A DNA stretch of 59,577 bases from Candidatus Nanopelagicales bacterium (GCA_025456015.1 JALOLK010000005.1:1-59577), one strand, 5' to 3'; shown: positions 30,153 to 40,404, counted from the stretch's first letter. The notes: generated by a model not told the origin, from the letters alone. Program-made: numbers and translations.

Positions 30153-32336
30153 GTGGCCACCAGCGCGCGCACCTTCTGCCGGATCTGCGAGGTGTACTGC
30201 GGCCTGGTCGCGGAGGTCGAGGACGGCCGGGTGACCGCGGTGCACCCGGACCGGGACCACCCGGTCTCCCGGGGCTACGCCTGCGTCAAGGGCCTCGGGC
30301 TGGGTGCGCTGCACGAGGACCCCCACCGGCTGGACCACCCGCTCAAGCGGGTCGGGGAGCAGTACCAGCGGATCAGCTGGGACCAGGCGATCGCCGAGAT
30401 CGGCGCCCGCGTCCGCGCGCTGGTGGACGCGCACGGCCCGCGGGCGGTGGCGCTCTACCAGGGCAACCCCACGTTCTTCAGCTTCCAGGCCGTGCTCATG
30501 TCGGCGGCGTTCGTCGAGGCGCTCGGGTCGCCGAACGTCTTCGCCTCGCACTCGATCGACACGAACAACAAGTTCCACGTCTCGACCGCGATGTACGGGC
30601 TGTCCCTGGTGCACCCGGTGCCCGACCTGCACCGCACGCGCTTCCTCATGTGCCTGGGCACCAACCCCACCGTCAGCCAGATGTCCGTGCTCACGGTCGC
30701 CGACGCCACCGGCGCCCTGCGCGGGATCGTCGCGCGGGGCGGGCGGGTCGTGGTCGTCGACCCCCGGCGCACCGAGACGGTGCGCAAGGTGGGCGAGCAC
30801 GTGCCGATCCGCCCCGGCACGGACGCCTACCTGCTCGCCGCGATGCTGCACGTGCTCACCGCCGAGCGCGCGGTGGACCTCGGCCGCGTGCGCATGGTCG
30901 CCACCGGGGTGGACGAGCTCGTGGCCGTCGTCGCGCCGTGGACCCCGGAGCGGGCGGCGGCGGTGACCGGCATCCCCGCTCCGACGATCCGCGGGCTGGC
31001 CACCGCGTACGCCGACGCCGACGGGGCGGCGCTCTACATGTCCACCGGGGTGAACATGGGGCCGTTCGGGTCGGTCGCGTACTGGCTGCTGCAGGCGCTG
31101 AACCTGCTCAGCGGCAACCTGGACCGGGCCGGGGGGCTGCTCGTCCCGGAGGGGGCCTTCGACGTGCTCCGGCTCAGCGCAGCGCTGGGCCTGGGCACGT
31201 TCGACGAGCACCGGACCACCGACGGGCGCTGGCACCGGGTGGCCGGGGCCTTCCCGGTGGCCGCGTTGCCCGACGAGATCACGACCGACCATCCCGACCG
31301 CATCCGCGCGCTGTTCGTCACCGCCGGCAACCCGCTGCACTCGGTGCCCGGCGGGAGCCGGCGGCTGGCCGAGGCCATGGGCCAGCTCGACCTCGTGGTG
31401 AGCATCGACCTCTACCGCAACGAGACCGCCGCGCTGGCCGACTACGTGCTCCCGGCGACGGACATGCTCGAGCGCAGCGACTTCGCCATCACCCATCAGG
31501 CCCTGCAGGTGGTGCCCCACGCGCAGTGGACGCCGGCCGTGGTCCCGGCGGCCCACGAGCGCCGCGAGGAGTGGCGCATCTTCTCCGACCTCGCCGAGGC
31601 GTGCGGGACGCCCATCCTGGGGCTGACGGCGGCCCATGCGCTGCCCCGGCTCAACCGCCTGCTGCGCCGGCTGCCCGGCCAGCCCGAGGTCACGCCGGAC
31701 CGCATCCTCGCGCTGCTGCTGCGGTGGGGCCGCCGCACGAGCATGCCCGAGCTGCGCCGCCACCCGGAGGGCGTGCTCCTGCCGCCCGCGCAGCCCGGCA
31801 CGTTCCTGTGCCGTCGGGTGCGGACCTCCGACCGCCTGGTGCACCTGGCCCCGCCGGAGCTCGTCGCCGATGCCGCGCGGCTGGACACCCTGGAGGCGGA
31901 GCTGTCCCGCACCGACGTGCTGCGCCTGGTCGGGCGCCGCGACCGCCGCTCGCACAACAGCTGGATGCACGGCAACCCACGCATCAGCCAGCCGGCCGGC
32001 GGCAACCGGGCGCTGCTGCACCCCGAGGACGCCGCGCAGCGAGGCATCCTCGACGGGGACCTCGTCGAGGTCGCCTCCGAGGCCGGCACCGTGCAGCTGC
32101 CCTGCTCGCTCACCGACGACGTGGCCCGCGGCGTGGTCGTCGTGCCGCACGGGTGGGGCCATGCGACCTCGGGGCATCCGCGGGCGCGCGCGCTGCCCGG
32201 TGCCAACGTCAACGACGTGATCCCCGCCGGGCCGGCGCACATGGACCCGGTGAGCGGACAGGCCGTGATGCTCGCCCACGCCGTGCAGGTGCGGCGGGTG
32301 CAGCCCCAGCCGGACACCCCGCCGGCGGTCAGCTGA
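30153..32336 (+). CDS. Molybdopterin-dependent oxidoreductase (DMSO-reductase superfamily, formate dehydrogenase-like alpha subunit)
   Basis: FCRICEVYCGLVAEVEDGRVTAVHPDRDHPVSRGYACVKG ([4Fe-4S] CxxCxxxC..C); LCLGTNPTVSQ-type Moco binding; GNPLHSVPGG; C-terminal molydopterin-dinucleotide binding domain HPEDAAQRGILDGDLVEVASEAG. Confidence 0.92.
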   Translation: MATSARTFCRICEVYCGLVAEVEDGRVTAVHPDRDHPVSRGYACVKGLGLGALHEDPHRLDHPLKRVGEQYQRISWDQAIAEIGARVRALVDAHGPRAVALYQGNPTFFSFQAVLMSAAFVEALGSPNVFASHSIDTNNKFHVSTAMYGLSLVHPVPDLHRTRFLMCLGTNPTVSQMSVLTVADATGALRGIVARGGRVVVVDPRRTETVRKVGEHVPIRPGTDAYLLAAMLHVLTAERAVDLGRVRMVATGVDELVAVVAPWTPERAAAVTGIPAPTIRGLATAYADADGAALYMSTGVNMGPFGSVAYWLLQALNLLSGNLDRAGGLLVPEGAFDVLRLSAALGLGTFDEHRTTDGRWHRVAGAFPVAALPDEITTDHPDRIRALFVTAGNPLHSVPGGSRRLAEAMGQLDLVVSIDLYRNETAALADYVLPATDMLERSDFAITHQALQVVPHAQWTPAVVPAAHERREEWRIFSDLAEACGTPILGLTAAHALPRLNRLLRRLPGQPEVTPDRILALLLRWGRRTSMPELRRHPEGVLLPPAQPGTFLCRRVRTSDRLVHLAPPELVADAARLDTLEAELSRTDVLRLVGRRDRRSHNSWMHGNPRISQPAGGNRALLHPEDAAQRGILDGDLVEVASEAGTVQLPCSLTDDVARGVVVVPHGWGHATSGHPRARALPGANVNDVIPAGPAHMDPVSGQAVMLAHAVQVRRVQPQPDTPPAVS

Positions 32337-32424
32337 CGTCGGGCTCCGGCATCGGGCTGCGCCGTCCCGTCGAGTTCCGGGGCGTGGAGCGTGCGCGGGC
32401 CCGACGCGGTCCAGGACTGCCGGC

Positions 32425-33294
32425 TCAGTCGCGGTCGGCGCCCGCCTCGGTGAGCAGGGCCAGCCAGGCCTGCGCCAGGTGCGCGGGGGCCACCCAGGTG
32501 AGCTCCGTGGACGGCTCCCCGCCCCCCGGTCCGCCGACCGAGAGGCCCGCCTCGGCGGCGACCAGTGCGCCGGCGGCGTAGTCCCACCGGTTCAGGCCGC
32601 GCTCGTAGTAGCAGTCGACCAGTCCTGCGGCCACCCAGCACAGGTCGACGGCGGCGGCGCCCGCGCGGCGGATGTCACGGACCTCGGGCAGCACCATCGC
32701 CAGGGCCCGGGCCTGGGCTGCGCGGCGCTCGCGCGCGTAGCCGAACCCGGTGGCCACCAGGCACTGGCCCAGCTCCTCGGGCTCGGTGGGCACCAGGGGC
32801 CCGACCCGGCCCGAGCCCTCGACGCGACGCGCGCCCTGGCCGCGGACCGCCACGAAGGTCTCCGCCAGCACCGGGACCGCGACCACCCCGACCTCGACGA
32901 CCCCCTCGACCTCGACGGCCACGCTCACCGCCCAGCCCGGCAGGCCGTACAGGTAGTTCACCGTGCCGTCGAGCGGGTCGAGCACCCAGCGCACCCCGGT
33001 GGTGCCCGACCGGTCGGCGCCCTCCTCCCCCAGGATCGCGTCCTCGGGCCGCTCGGCGCGGATGGCCTGCACCAGCAGCGTCTCGGCCGCGGTGTCCATC
33101 TGGGTCACCACGTCGGTGCGCGTGGACTTCGTGGACACCTCGAGGCGGCCGTGCCGGCCGGCCAGCAGCAGCGCCCCGGCCGCCGCCGCGGCCCGCCAGG
33201 CCAGCGGCAGCAGCGGGTGCTCCAGGTCGAGCCCGCTCGGCAGCGTCGGGGCCCCGGCGGTCGGCTCCGATGCGCCCGCGGCACCCGCGCTCAC
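32425..33294 (-). CDS. Inositol monophosphatase family protein
   Basis: [75 protein letters not shown]...[18 protein letters not shown]. Confidence 0.94.
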   Translation of the reverse strand: MSAGAAGASEPTAGAPTLPSGLDLEHPLLPLAWRAAAAAGALLLAGRHGRLEVSTKSTRTDVVTQMDTAAETLLVQAIRAERPEDAILGEEGADRSGTTGVRWVLDPLDGTVNYLYGLPGWAVSVAVEVEGVVEVGVVAVPVLAETFVAVRGQGARRVEGSGRVGPLVPTEPEELGQCLVATGFGYARERRAAQARALAMVLPEVRDIRRAGAAAVDLCWVAAGLVDCYYERGLNRWDYAAGALVAAEAGLSVGGPGGGEPSTELTWVAPAHLAQAWLALLTEAGADRD

Positions 33295-34340
33295 GCCGGG
33301 TCCGATCCGCACAGGGCGGGCCGGGGGCCCCGTGGGTTCGGGCAGCAGCCCGGCGCGCACGGCGTGACCCGGGGGCCGAGCCCGCCCAGCGCGGGCCGGG
33401 CGACCTCGCTGGCCCCGTCGGCGGCCGCGCGCTGCTCGGCCAGCAGGTCGGCCACCATGGCCACGAAGCGTGGATCGGTGCCGGGCGTGGCCGCACGCGC
33501 CACCGGCAGGCCCACGTCGGCGGCGGTCTGCGCCGCCACCGTGTCGAGGTCCCAGATGACCTCCATGTGGTCGCTGACGAAGCCGATCGGGACCATCGCC
33601 GCCCCGGGCACGCCGGCGCGGGCCAGCGCGGCCAGGTGGTCGCTGATGTCGGGCTCGAGCCACGGGACGTGCGGCGCCCCCGAGCGGGACTGGTAGACGA
33701 GGTCCCAGGCGCCAGGGCGACCCACCGCGCTGGCGACCACCTCGGCGAGGTCGCGGTGCTGGGCGACGTAGTCGCACCGGTCCGCATCGGCGGTGGGGAT
33801 CGAGTGGGTGGTGAAGACCAGGCGGGCACCGGGGGGCAGCTCCGCCAGTGCGGCTCGGGTGGCCTCGACGACCGGCTCGACGAAGCCCGGGTGGTTCCAG
33901 TACGTCCGCAGCTTGTGCACCTGCGGCTGCCACGCCGGGTCCTCGGCCTGCACCTCGGCCAGCGCCTCGGCCAGGTTCTCCCGGTACTGCCGACAGCCGG
34001 AGTACGAGGAGTAGGCCGAGGTGAGGAAGGCGAAGACCCGGGTCGCCCCCAGGTCGCGTGCCTCGCGCAGGGCCTCGGGCAGCAGGGGGTGCCAGTTGCG
34101 GTTGCCCCAGAGGACCGGGAGGGTCTCGCCCCGCTGGTCCAGCTCGCCGCGGACCGCGGCGACGAGCGCCCGGTTCTGCGCGTTGATCGGCGACACGCCG
34201 GCGAAGTGCGTGTAGTGCGCGCCCACCTCGACCAGGCGCTCGCGCGGGATCCCGCGGCCGCGGGTCACCCGCTCGAGGAACGGCACGACGTCGTCAGGGC
34301 CCTCCGGGCCGCCGAACGACACGATGAGCAGGGCATCCAC
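33291..34340 (-). CDS. hemH: Ferrochelatase (coproporphyrin ferrochelatase, CpfC)
   Basis: [34 protein letters not shown]...[18 protein letters not shown]...[17 protein letters not shown]...LVFTTHSIP...[15 protein letters not shown]. Confidence 0.95.
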   Translation of the reverse strand: MDALLIVSFGGPEGPDDVVPFLERVTRGRGIPRERLVEVGAHYTHFAGVSPINAQNRALVAAVRGELDQRGETLPVLWGNRNWHPLLPEALREARDLGATRVFAFLTSAYSSYSGCRQYRENLAEALAEVQAEDPAWQPQVHKLRTYWNHPGFVEPVVEATRAALAELPPGARLVFTTHSIPTADADRCDYVAQHRDLAEVVASAVGRPGAWDLVYQSRSGAPHVPWLEPDISDHLAALARAGVPGAAMVPIGFVSDHMEVIWDLDTVAAQTAADVGLPVARAATPGTDPRFVAMVADLLAEQRAAADGASEVARPALGGLGPRVTPCAPGCCPNPRGPRPALCGSDPA

Positions 34341-34441
34341 GGCACCCGATCCTTGCCGACGCCCGCCGCTGCGGCCACCGCGGGGCGGACTGCGGCACAA
34401 TGGCCGCTGTTCGGCGCCCCGGCGGCCCTGCGAGGAGACCC

Positions 34442-35599
34442 ATGCGTGAGCTGACGTTCGACGGGCTGTCCCCCGACGGCGCTCGACTGGTGCTGGCCGG
34501 CAAGGACGGCCAGAAGTACACCGTCGCCATCGACGAGCGCCTCGTGGCGGCGGTGCGCCGCGACCGGGCGCGGATGAGCCAGGTGGAGCTCGAACAGGCC
34601 GGGCAGCTGCGCCCGCGCGAGATCCAGGCCCGCATCCGGGCAGGGGCCACCGCTGAGGACGTCGCCGCCGCCAGCGGCCTGCCGCTGGAGCACGTGCGTC
34701 GGTTCGAGGGCCCGGTGCTCACCGAGCGCGCCTGGGTGGCCCAGCAGGCGCAGGCCACGGAGGTGCGCCGGCCCGGCGGGGACATCGAGCTCGGCGACCT
34801 GGTGTCCGAGCGCCTGCACGCCGCCGGGGTGGACCCCGCCGACCTCGCCTGGGACGCCTGGCGCCGCGACGACGGCCTCTGGGTCGTGATCGTGACCTTC
34901 CCCATGCCGCCGAACACCCACGTGGCGACCTGGACCTACGACAGCGGCAGCCGCACCATGACCGTCGCCGACGACAACGCCCGGGCGCTCTCGGCGATCA
35001 CCTCCGAGGAGCCGCTGCGCCTCGTGGCGGCCCGGCCCCTGCTCGCGGCCGTGGCCCCGGTCGGGGACGCCGACGAGGAGCCGGAGGACTCGCCGGTGGC
35101 CATCCTGACCCCGCGTCCGTGGGGCGGGGCCGGCGTCGCGGATTCCGCGGACGACGCCGACGACGCCCTCCTCGAGGGTGATGACGGCCCGGTGGACCGC
35201 GACGACGAGGCCGACGAGCCGGCCGAGCCGGCCGAGCCGGCCGACGACGAGGGGACCGTCGAGGCGCTGGAGGCCGAGCTGGCCGACGAGCGCGAGCAAC
35301 AGGCCCTGGCCGAGGCCGCCGTCGTGGGGCTGCACGACCCCGACGACGAGGTTCTGCTCGACGACGCTGGTGATGTCGACGGCAGTGACGTCGAGGATCC
35401 CGACGCCCTCGAGGACGCCGGGGTCGACGAGCCGGGTGAGCCGGATGACGAGGAGGCCGCGATCGGGGCGACCGCCGACGCGGAGGATGTGCCGCTCTTC
35501 GACGCCCCGGCACCCAAGCCGGCTGCACGGCCCGGCCGACCGGCCGTGCCCAGCTTCGACGACATCCTGTTCGGCCCCGGGCCCAAGACCCAGGACTGA
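34442..35599 (+). CDS. sepH: Septation protein SepH (DUF3071 N-terminal domain, acidic C-terminal linker)
   Basis: [100 protein letters not shown]. Confidence 0.93.
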   Translation: MRELTFDGLSPDGARLVLAGKDGQKYTVAIDERLVAAVRRDRARMSQVELEQAGQLRPREIQARIRAGATAEDVAAASGLPLEHVRRFEGPVLTERAWVAQQAQATEVRRPGGDIELGDLVSERLHAAGVDPADLAWDAWRRDDGLWVVIVTFPMPPNTHVATWTYDSGSRTMTVADDNARALSAITSEEPLRLVAARPLLAAVAPVGDADEEPEDSPVAILTPRPWGGAGVADSADDADDALLEGDDGPVDRDDEADEPAEPAEPADDEGTVEALEAELADEREQQALAEAAVVGLHDPDDEVLLDDAGDVDGSDVEDPDALEDAGVDEPGEPDDEEAAIGATADAEDVPLFDAPAPKPAARPGRPAVPSFDDILFGPGPKTQD

Positions 35600-35706
35600 C
35601 CTCGACCGGCCGGCCCAGCCGAGACGCGGACTGACCCGCTCCGGTCCCGGTCCCCCGCGCAGGACCGACGCGTCCCAGCCGGTCGTCCCCGGCCTAGGCT
35701 GCCCGG

Positions 35707-36048
35707 GTGAGCCGGATCTTCACCATGAGCGTCGCCTCGGTCTACCCGCACTACGTCGCGAAGGTGGAGCGCAAGGGCCGCACCCAGGCCGAGCTCGACG
35801 AGGTCATCGGCTGGCTCACCGGCTTCGATGCGGCCGAGCTCGCCGAGCACCTCGAGGCCGGAACGAGCTTCGCGGACTTCTTCGCGCAGGCGCACCTGCA
35901 CCCCAACGTCGGCCTGATCACCGGGAGCGTCTGCGGCGTGCGGGTGGAGAGCATCGAGGACCCCCTCATGCAGCAGATCCGCTGGCTGGACAAGCTCGTG
36001 GACGAGCTGGCCAAGGGCCGGTCGATGGAGCGGATCCTGCGCACGTGA
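35707..36048 (+). CDS. DUF2200 domain protein
   Basis: [109 protein letters not shown]. Confidence 0.9.
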   Translation: MSRIFTMSVASVYPHYVAKVERKGRTQAELDEVIGWLTGFDAAELAEHLEAGTSFADFFAQAHLHPNVGLITGSVCGVRVESIEDPLMQQIRWLDKLVDELAKGRSMERILRT

Positions 36049-36152
36049 GGGCCCCGAGCTCCCTCCGATGACCTGACCGATCCGACCCCCGGCCACAGCC
36101 AGCGCTGTTGCCGCAGCCACTCCACCGACAGCAGCGCCGTGCCCTCGTCCGC

Positions 36153-36593
36153 TCAGCTGGCGGCGCGGCGCACCAGCTCCGTGAGCTTCGCCTCGACCTC
36201 GGGGGTCACCGCGGTGACGGCGAAGGCAGTCGGCCACATCACGCCATCGTCGAGCATGGCGAACTCGTTGAACCCGACCTCGGCATAGCGCACCTTGAAC
36301 TTGCCGGCGGGCTTGCAGAAGACGAGCACCTTGCCGTCGCGGGCGTAGGCGGGCATGCCGTACCAGGTCCGCGGCGCGAGGTCGGGCACGGTGCTCGTCA
36401 CGATCGCGTGCAGGGCCTGGGCCACGGCGCGGTCGGTGCCGTCCATCTCGGCGATCGCGGCCCGGCAGGCCTGCGCGTCGGCCTCGGCCCGCTTGGCCCC
36501 GCTGCCGCGCTGCGACGTGCCCCTGACCTCGGCCGCGCGGGCCTTCATCGCCGCGCGCTCCTCGGCGCTGAAGCCCTCCTGCGTCCCGGACAT
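36153..36593 (-). CDS. DUF1801 / YdhG-like family protein
   Basis: MSGTQEGFSAEERAAMKARAAEVRG...PDLAPRTWYGMPAYARDGKVLVFCKPAGKFKVRYAEVGFNEFAMLDDGVMWPTAFAV. Confidence 0.85.
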   Translation of the reverse strand: MSGTQEGFSAEERAAMKARAAEVRGTSQRGSGAKRAEADAQACRAAIAEMDGTDRAVAQALHAIVTSTVPDLAPRTWYGMPAYARDGKVLVFCKPAGKFKVRYAEVGFNEFAMLDDGVMWPTAFAVTAVTPEVEAKLTELVRRAAS

Positions 36594-36688
36594 GGCTGCT
36601 CCTCTCGTCCCCGTGCGCCTGGCGAGTCTAGGTGGGCCCACGCGCTCGGGCCCCGCCGTCCGGCCGTCCCGCGCACACCCCCGGCTCG

Positions 36689-36768
36689 GATCGCGTTCGA
36701 TCTGCGAAGCCCTTCCCCGGATCCCGACCGGTCTCGATCGGCCGGACCGGCCGAGATCGATCGCGATC
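36689..36768. repeat. 80-nt palindromic element, copy A
   Basis: gatcgcgttcgatct (36689-36703) pairs 14/15 with agatcgatcgcgatc (36754-36768); gap-free about 74% identity to copy B at 37265-37344 (hand count). Confidence 0.75.
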
Positions 36769-36876
36769 GCGGCGGCGCTGGGGGCGTGTGGCGGCGCGGA
36801 TCCGAGCCACCCGCGGAGGCGGGCGGGGCTGGGCGGCGCAGATGCGCTGGGCCGCTCGCAGCGCTGCGGCAGCAGC

Positions 36877-37236
36877 TCAGCGCACGGGGCTGCGCCAGGC
36901 GGCGCGCATCATCGGCACCTGCAGCGGCAGCCGAGCCCAGGCGGCCGCCTTCTGCCACGTGGGTCGGCGGCTGCCCTGCAGGTCCAGGGCCATCTGGAGG
37001 TTGCCGACCCAGATCACCGCCAGGGTCGCGGTCGCCGCCCCAGGGGCCCAGCGCCGGCGCGTGACCAGGCCCGCCGCACAGGCGAGCTCGGCCACGCCGC
37101 TGCCCAGCACCCACGGCCGGGGATCCCCCAGCCACATCGGGATGAGGGGTTCGAAGACCTCGGGGCGCACCAGGTGCACCACGCCGCTGCCGCCCAGGGC
37201 CGCGGCGACCATCGTGGTGCCCACCGGCAGGTCCAT
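36877..37236 (-). CDS. DoxX-family-like small membrane protein
   Basis: MDLPVGTTMVAAALGGSGVVHLVRPEVFEPLIPMWLGDPRPWVLGSGVAELACAAGLVTRRRWAPGAATATLAVIWVGNLQMALD. Confidence 0.78.
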   Translation of the reverse strand: MDLPVGTTMVAAALGGSGVVHLVRPEVFEPLIPMWLGDPRPWVLGSGVAELACAAGLVTRRRWAPGAATATLAVIWVGNLQMALDLQGSRRPTWQKAAAWARLPLQVPMMRAAWRSPVR

Positions 37237-37264
37237 GCGCCGGATGCTAGCCGCCCGCCCCACG

Positions 37265-37344
37265 GATCGCGTTCGGTTCGAGCAGCCCTCACCCCGATCA
37301 CGATCGGTTTCGATGCACCCGGTCGTCGGAGACCGAACGCGATC
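37265..37344. repeat. 80-nt palindromic element, copy B
   Basis: gatcgcgttcggt (37265-37277) and accgaacgcgatc (37332-37344), 13/13 complementary; homologous to copy A. Confidence 0.75.
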
Positions 37345-37368
37345 GGGCGGGGCCGGGTCGACTGGGGG

Positions 37369-38592
37369 TCAGGCCATCGTCAGCGGGACCGACTGGAACC
37401 CGTGGATGACGAACGTCGGGTGGCGCACCGGTGGCTCGACCAGGGACACCTGCGGCATCGCCGCCACCAGCGCGGCCAGCGCCTCGTCGAGCTCGAGGCG
37501 GGCCAGGGGCGCGCCGATGCAGTGGTGCGTCCCCGCTCCGAACGTGACGTGGGTGCGGTCGTCACGGCCCACGTCGAAGGCGTCCGCCCGCGCGAAGTGC
37601 CGCGGGTCGCGGTTGGCCGCACCGAACAGCATCGCCACCTTGTCGCCGCGCGCCAGCGTGCGCCCGCCATAGGTCACCCCGTCCTCGAGCACCCAGCGCT
37701 CGAACAGCTGCAGGGGCGGATCGAAGCGCATGAGCTCCTCGATGGCCGCACGCGCGGGGACCTCCCCGGCGGTGAGCCGGGCCCACTGGTCGGGGTGCTC
37801 CAGCAGCGCGGTGACCCCGTTGCCCAGGGTGTTCACGGTGGCCTCATGGCCGGCGTTGAGCAGCAGCACGATCGTGGCGATGATCTCGGCGTCGGCGAGC
37901 ATGCCGTCGTCGGTGCGCGCCTGGCACAGGCCGGTGATGAGGTCGTCGCGGGGCGCCGAGCGGCGCTGGGCCATGAGGTCGCGGCACCAGGCGCCGAACT
38001 CGTCGGCCGCGGCCACCGCCGCGCGCGCCTGCTCGGCGGTGGTGTCGAGCTCGTACATCTTCACGATGCGGTGCGACCAGTCCAGCAGCAGGGGCGCGTC
38101 GCCCACCGGGGCCCCGAGCAGCGCCGCGATGACGGCCACCGAGTAGGGCTGGGCGAAGTCGGCGAGCAGGTCGAAGGTGCCACGCTCCCGGCACTGCTCG
38201 GCCAGCTGCCCCGCGGCCTGCCGCGCCAGCGGGCGCATGCCCTCCACCCGGCGCGGGGTGAACTCCTTGCTCACCAGCCGGCGGATGCGGGTGTGGTCGG
38301 GCGGCTCGAGCATGAGCAGCGACCACTCCTCGATGGCGAAGTAGGGGGTCCAGTCGAAGTCCCACGTGAACCCGAGCTCCTCGCGGGTGATCCGCGGGCC
38401 GAGCACCCGGCCGAGGCGCCGGTCACGCTGCGCGGCGGAGACCTCGGCCCACCGGGTGAGGAACCAGACGTCCTGGCCCACCCCGCGCGTCTTGCGGGCC
38501 AGGAACCCGGGTGCCGCCTCCCGGGCGGCGGCCAGCGCCGGGTAGGGGTCGGCCTGGAACGCCGGATCGCTGAAGTCGATCACGATCGGCAC
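37369..38592 (-). CDS. Cytochrome P450
   Basis: LLNAGHEATVNTLGNGV (I-helix), EELMRFDPPLQLFERWV (ExxR-containing region context), HVTFGAGTHHCIGAPLARLE heme loop. Confidence 0.96.
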   Translation of the reverse strand: MPIVIDFSDPAFQADPYPALAAAREAAPGFLARKTRGVGQDVWFLTRWAEVSAAQRDRRLGRVLGPRITREELGFTWDFDWTPYFAIEEWSLLMLEPPDHTRIRRLVSKEFTPRRVEGMRPLARQAAGQLAEQCRERGTFDLLADFAQPYSVAVIAALLGAPVGDAPLLLDWSHRIVKMYELDTTAEQARAAVAAADEFGAWCRDLMAQRRSAPRDDLITGLCQARTDDGMLADAEIIATIVLLLNAGHEATVNTLGNGVTALLEHPDQWARLTAGEVPARAAIEELMRFDPPLQLFERWVLEDGVTYGGRTLARGDKVAMLFGAANRDPRHFARADAFDVGRDDRTHVTFGAGTHHCIGAPLARLELDEALAALVAAMPQVSLVEPPVRHPTFVIHGFQSVPLTMA

Positions 38593-38613
38593 GCTACCGA
38601 AGCCGGGACCGGC

Positions 38614-40404
38614 TCAGCCGCCGACGAGCTCGACATCGGCGAGGAACAGCGTGCCGCTCGTCGCCCGGTCCAGCCGCAGCACCACCTCGCTGAGGTTGGC
38701 CGGATCGACGCCGGCGAAGTCCGCCAGCGGCAGGCGCACCGCCGTCAGCGCGACGATGCCGGTGAAGAAGGCCGGCTCGTCGCCCTCCTGGCGCGCCTGG
38801 CCGGCCGGGAACGCCAGGGCGGGCTCGTCCGGGCGCGTGGTCACGCTGGCCCGGTTGCCGGCCCAGTCGGCCAGCTCGACCGTGAAGCCCTGCCCGGCGC
38901 CGGGCTCGTTGCGCTCCGACAGGGGGTCCACGGCCACCCGCAGGGCCAGGGCTGTGGCCGGCGCGACGTCCGCGCCCTGCGGGATGGTCAGGCGCAGCTC
39001 GGCGCCCTCGGACGGCCAGGTGAGCACCGCGTGCGCGGGCTGGCCGGGGACGGTCAGCCCCGTGCGCCGGCATGCCTCGGTGCCGGGCTGCATGTCGAGG
39101 GTGTAGAAGCCCTTGGGGCAGAAGCTCAGCTGCGCTCCCTGGGCCGTGACCGTCCCGCCCAGCCGGTTGGTGGCCAGCTCGGCCTCGTCGGCCGGCACCA
39201 GCAGCGGCGTGCGCTGCTCGGCCGGTGCCAGCCACGCGACACGGGCCGGCAGGCCCAGCACCGTGTCGGGCGCCGGGCGGTCGACGACCTGGCCCAGCTC
39301 GGCCCGCGCCGGGGCCTTCGCCTGCGGGTCGTCGCCGAGCACGGCGGTGAGGAACTGCGCTGCGTAGTCGACCAGCCATGCCCGTTGGCGATCCGGGTCG
39401 AGCAGGGGCTGGCAGTCGGTGCGCCCGGACTGGTCGGCCATGTCCCCGGGCAGGATCGTGTTGAACGCGTTGTGGGTGGCGCCCTCCAGCAGCGTCGAGG
39501 CGACCCACTGCGCCTGGTCCGGGGCCAATCGGGGCCCCTCGAAGAAGAACTGGCCGGCCTGGTCGGTCACGTCGCCGTCGCAGCCGGCGAGCAGGGTGGC
39601 GACCGGCACGTCGATCGACGCCCAGGGGTCGCGGAACGTGACGGCGGCGGCCACCAGCAGGGCACCGGCCACCGGCCCGTACCCGGCCTCGCCGGACGCG
39701 ATGCGGGGGTCGCCGGCGAGCACCACGGCACCCTCGCCCCCGCGGGAGTGACCGACGAGCACGAGGCGCCTGGGGTCCGCGCGCCCGGCCAGGTCGACCC
39801 CGAAGTCGGGCCCGTCCCCGGCCGCGGCCTCGGCCAGGGCGCCCAGGTGCAGGTCCGTGAGCGCGGCGAGCCGCTCGCCAGCGACTGGCTCACCGAACCC
39901 GAACGTGTGCTCGGCGTTCACGTTGGGCGCCAGCGCCACGTACCCGCGTCCTGCCAGCTCCCCCAGCAGGTAGCCGAAGCCGTCGTAGTTGCGCTGCTCG
40001 ACCTGCGGGTCGCAGGGCCAGCGGTCGACGCCGGTGTCGTCCACCGGGCAGCCCGGATGGGTGCCGTGCAGCACCATGACCACCGGGAACGGCCCCTCCC
40101 CCTCGGGCACCGCGATGAGGCCGTTGACCCGCACCGGCATCTCCCGGAAGCGGCTGTCCACCGGGACCCGCTCCTGCACGATCGTGGCCCCGCCGAGGTC
40201 GTACGCGACGGGGTCGACCGGCACCACCGGCGCCGCCGAGGGCGGGGCCGTGGCGGTGGGGGTCGGGTCCTCGGCGGGCGGCGCGGTGCAGCCGGCCAGC
40301 AGGGCCGGCACCAGCAGCAGCACCGCCAGGGGGACCCATCTGGCGATCCGGCGCGACGTCGCCGTGGACCTGCCGCCCGGGCGGCGAGGGATGCTGGTCG
40401 TCAT
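38614..40404 (-). CDS. Secreted alpha/beta-hydrolase lipoprotein
   Basis: Signal peptide with LLAGC lipobox; FPVVMVLHGTHPGCP; LVLVGHSRGGEGAVVLAG nucleophile elbow. Confidence 0.88.
   Translation of the reverse strand: MTTSIPRRPGGRSTATSRRIARWVPLAVLLLVPALLAGCTAPPAEDPTPTATAPPSAAPVVPVDPVAYDLGGATIVQERVPVDSRFREMPVRVNGLIAVPEGEGPFPVVMVLHGTHPGCPVDDTGVDRWPCDPQVEQRNYDGFGYLLGELAGRGYVALAPNVNAEHTFGFGEPVAGERLAALTDLHLGALAEAAAGDGPDFGVDLAGRADPRRLVLVGHSRGGEGAVVLAGDPRIASGEAGYGPVAGALLVAAAVTFRDPWASIDVPVATLLAGCDGDVTDQAGQFFFEGPRLAPDQAQWVASTLLEGATHNAFNTILPGDMADQSGRTDCQPLLDPDRQRAWLVDYAAQFLTAVLGDDPQAKAPARAELGQVVDRPAPDTVLGLPARVAWLAPAEQRTPLLVPADEAELATNRLGGTVTAQGAQLSFCPKGFYTLDMQPGTEACRRTGLTVPGQPAHAVLTWPSEGAELRLTIPQGADVAPATALALRVAVDPLSERNEPGAGQGFTVELADWAGNRASVTTRPDEPALAFPAGQARQEGDEPAFFTGIVALTAVRLPLADFAGVDPANLSEVVLRLDRATSGTLFLADVELVGG

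Noticed and set aside
29802-32279. 825-aa minus-strand ORF
   Set aside because: Antisense to the molybdopterin oxidoreductase; His/Gly/Arg-rich shadow.
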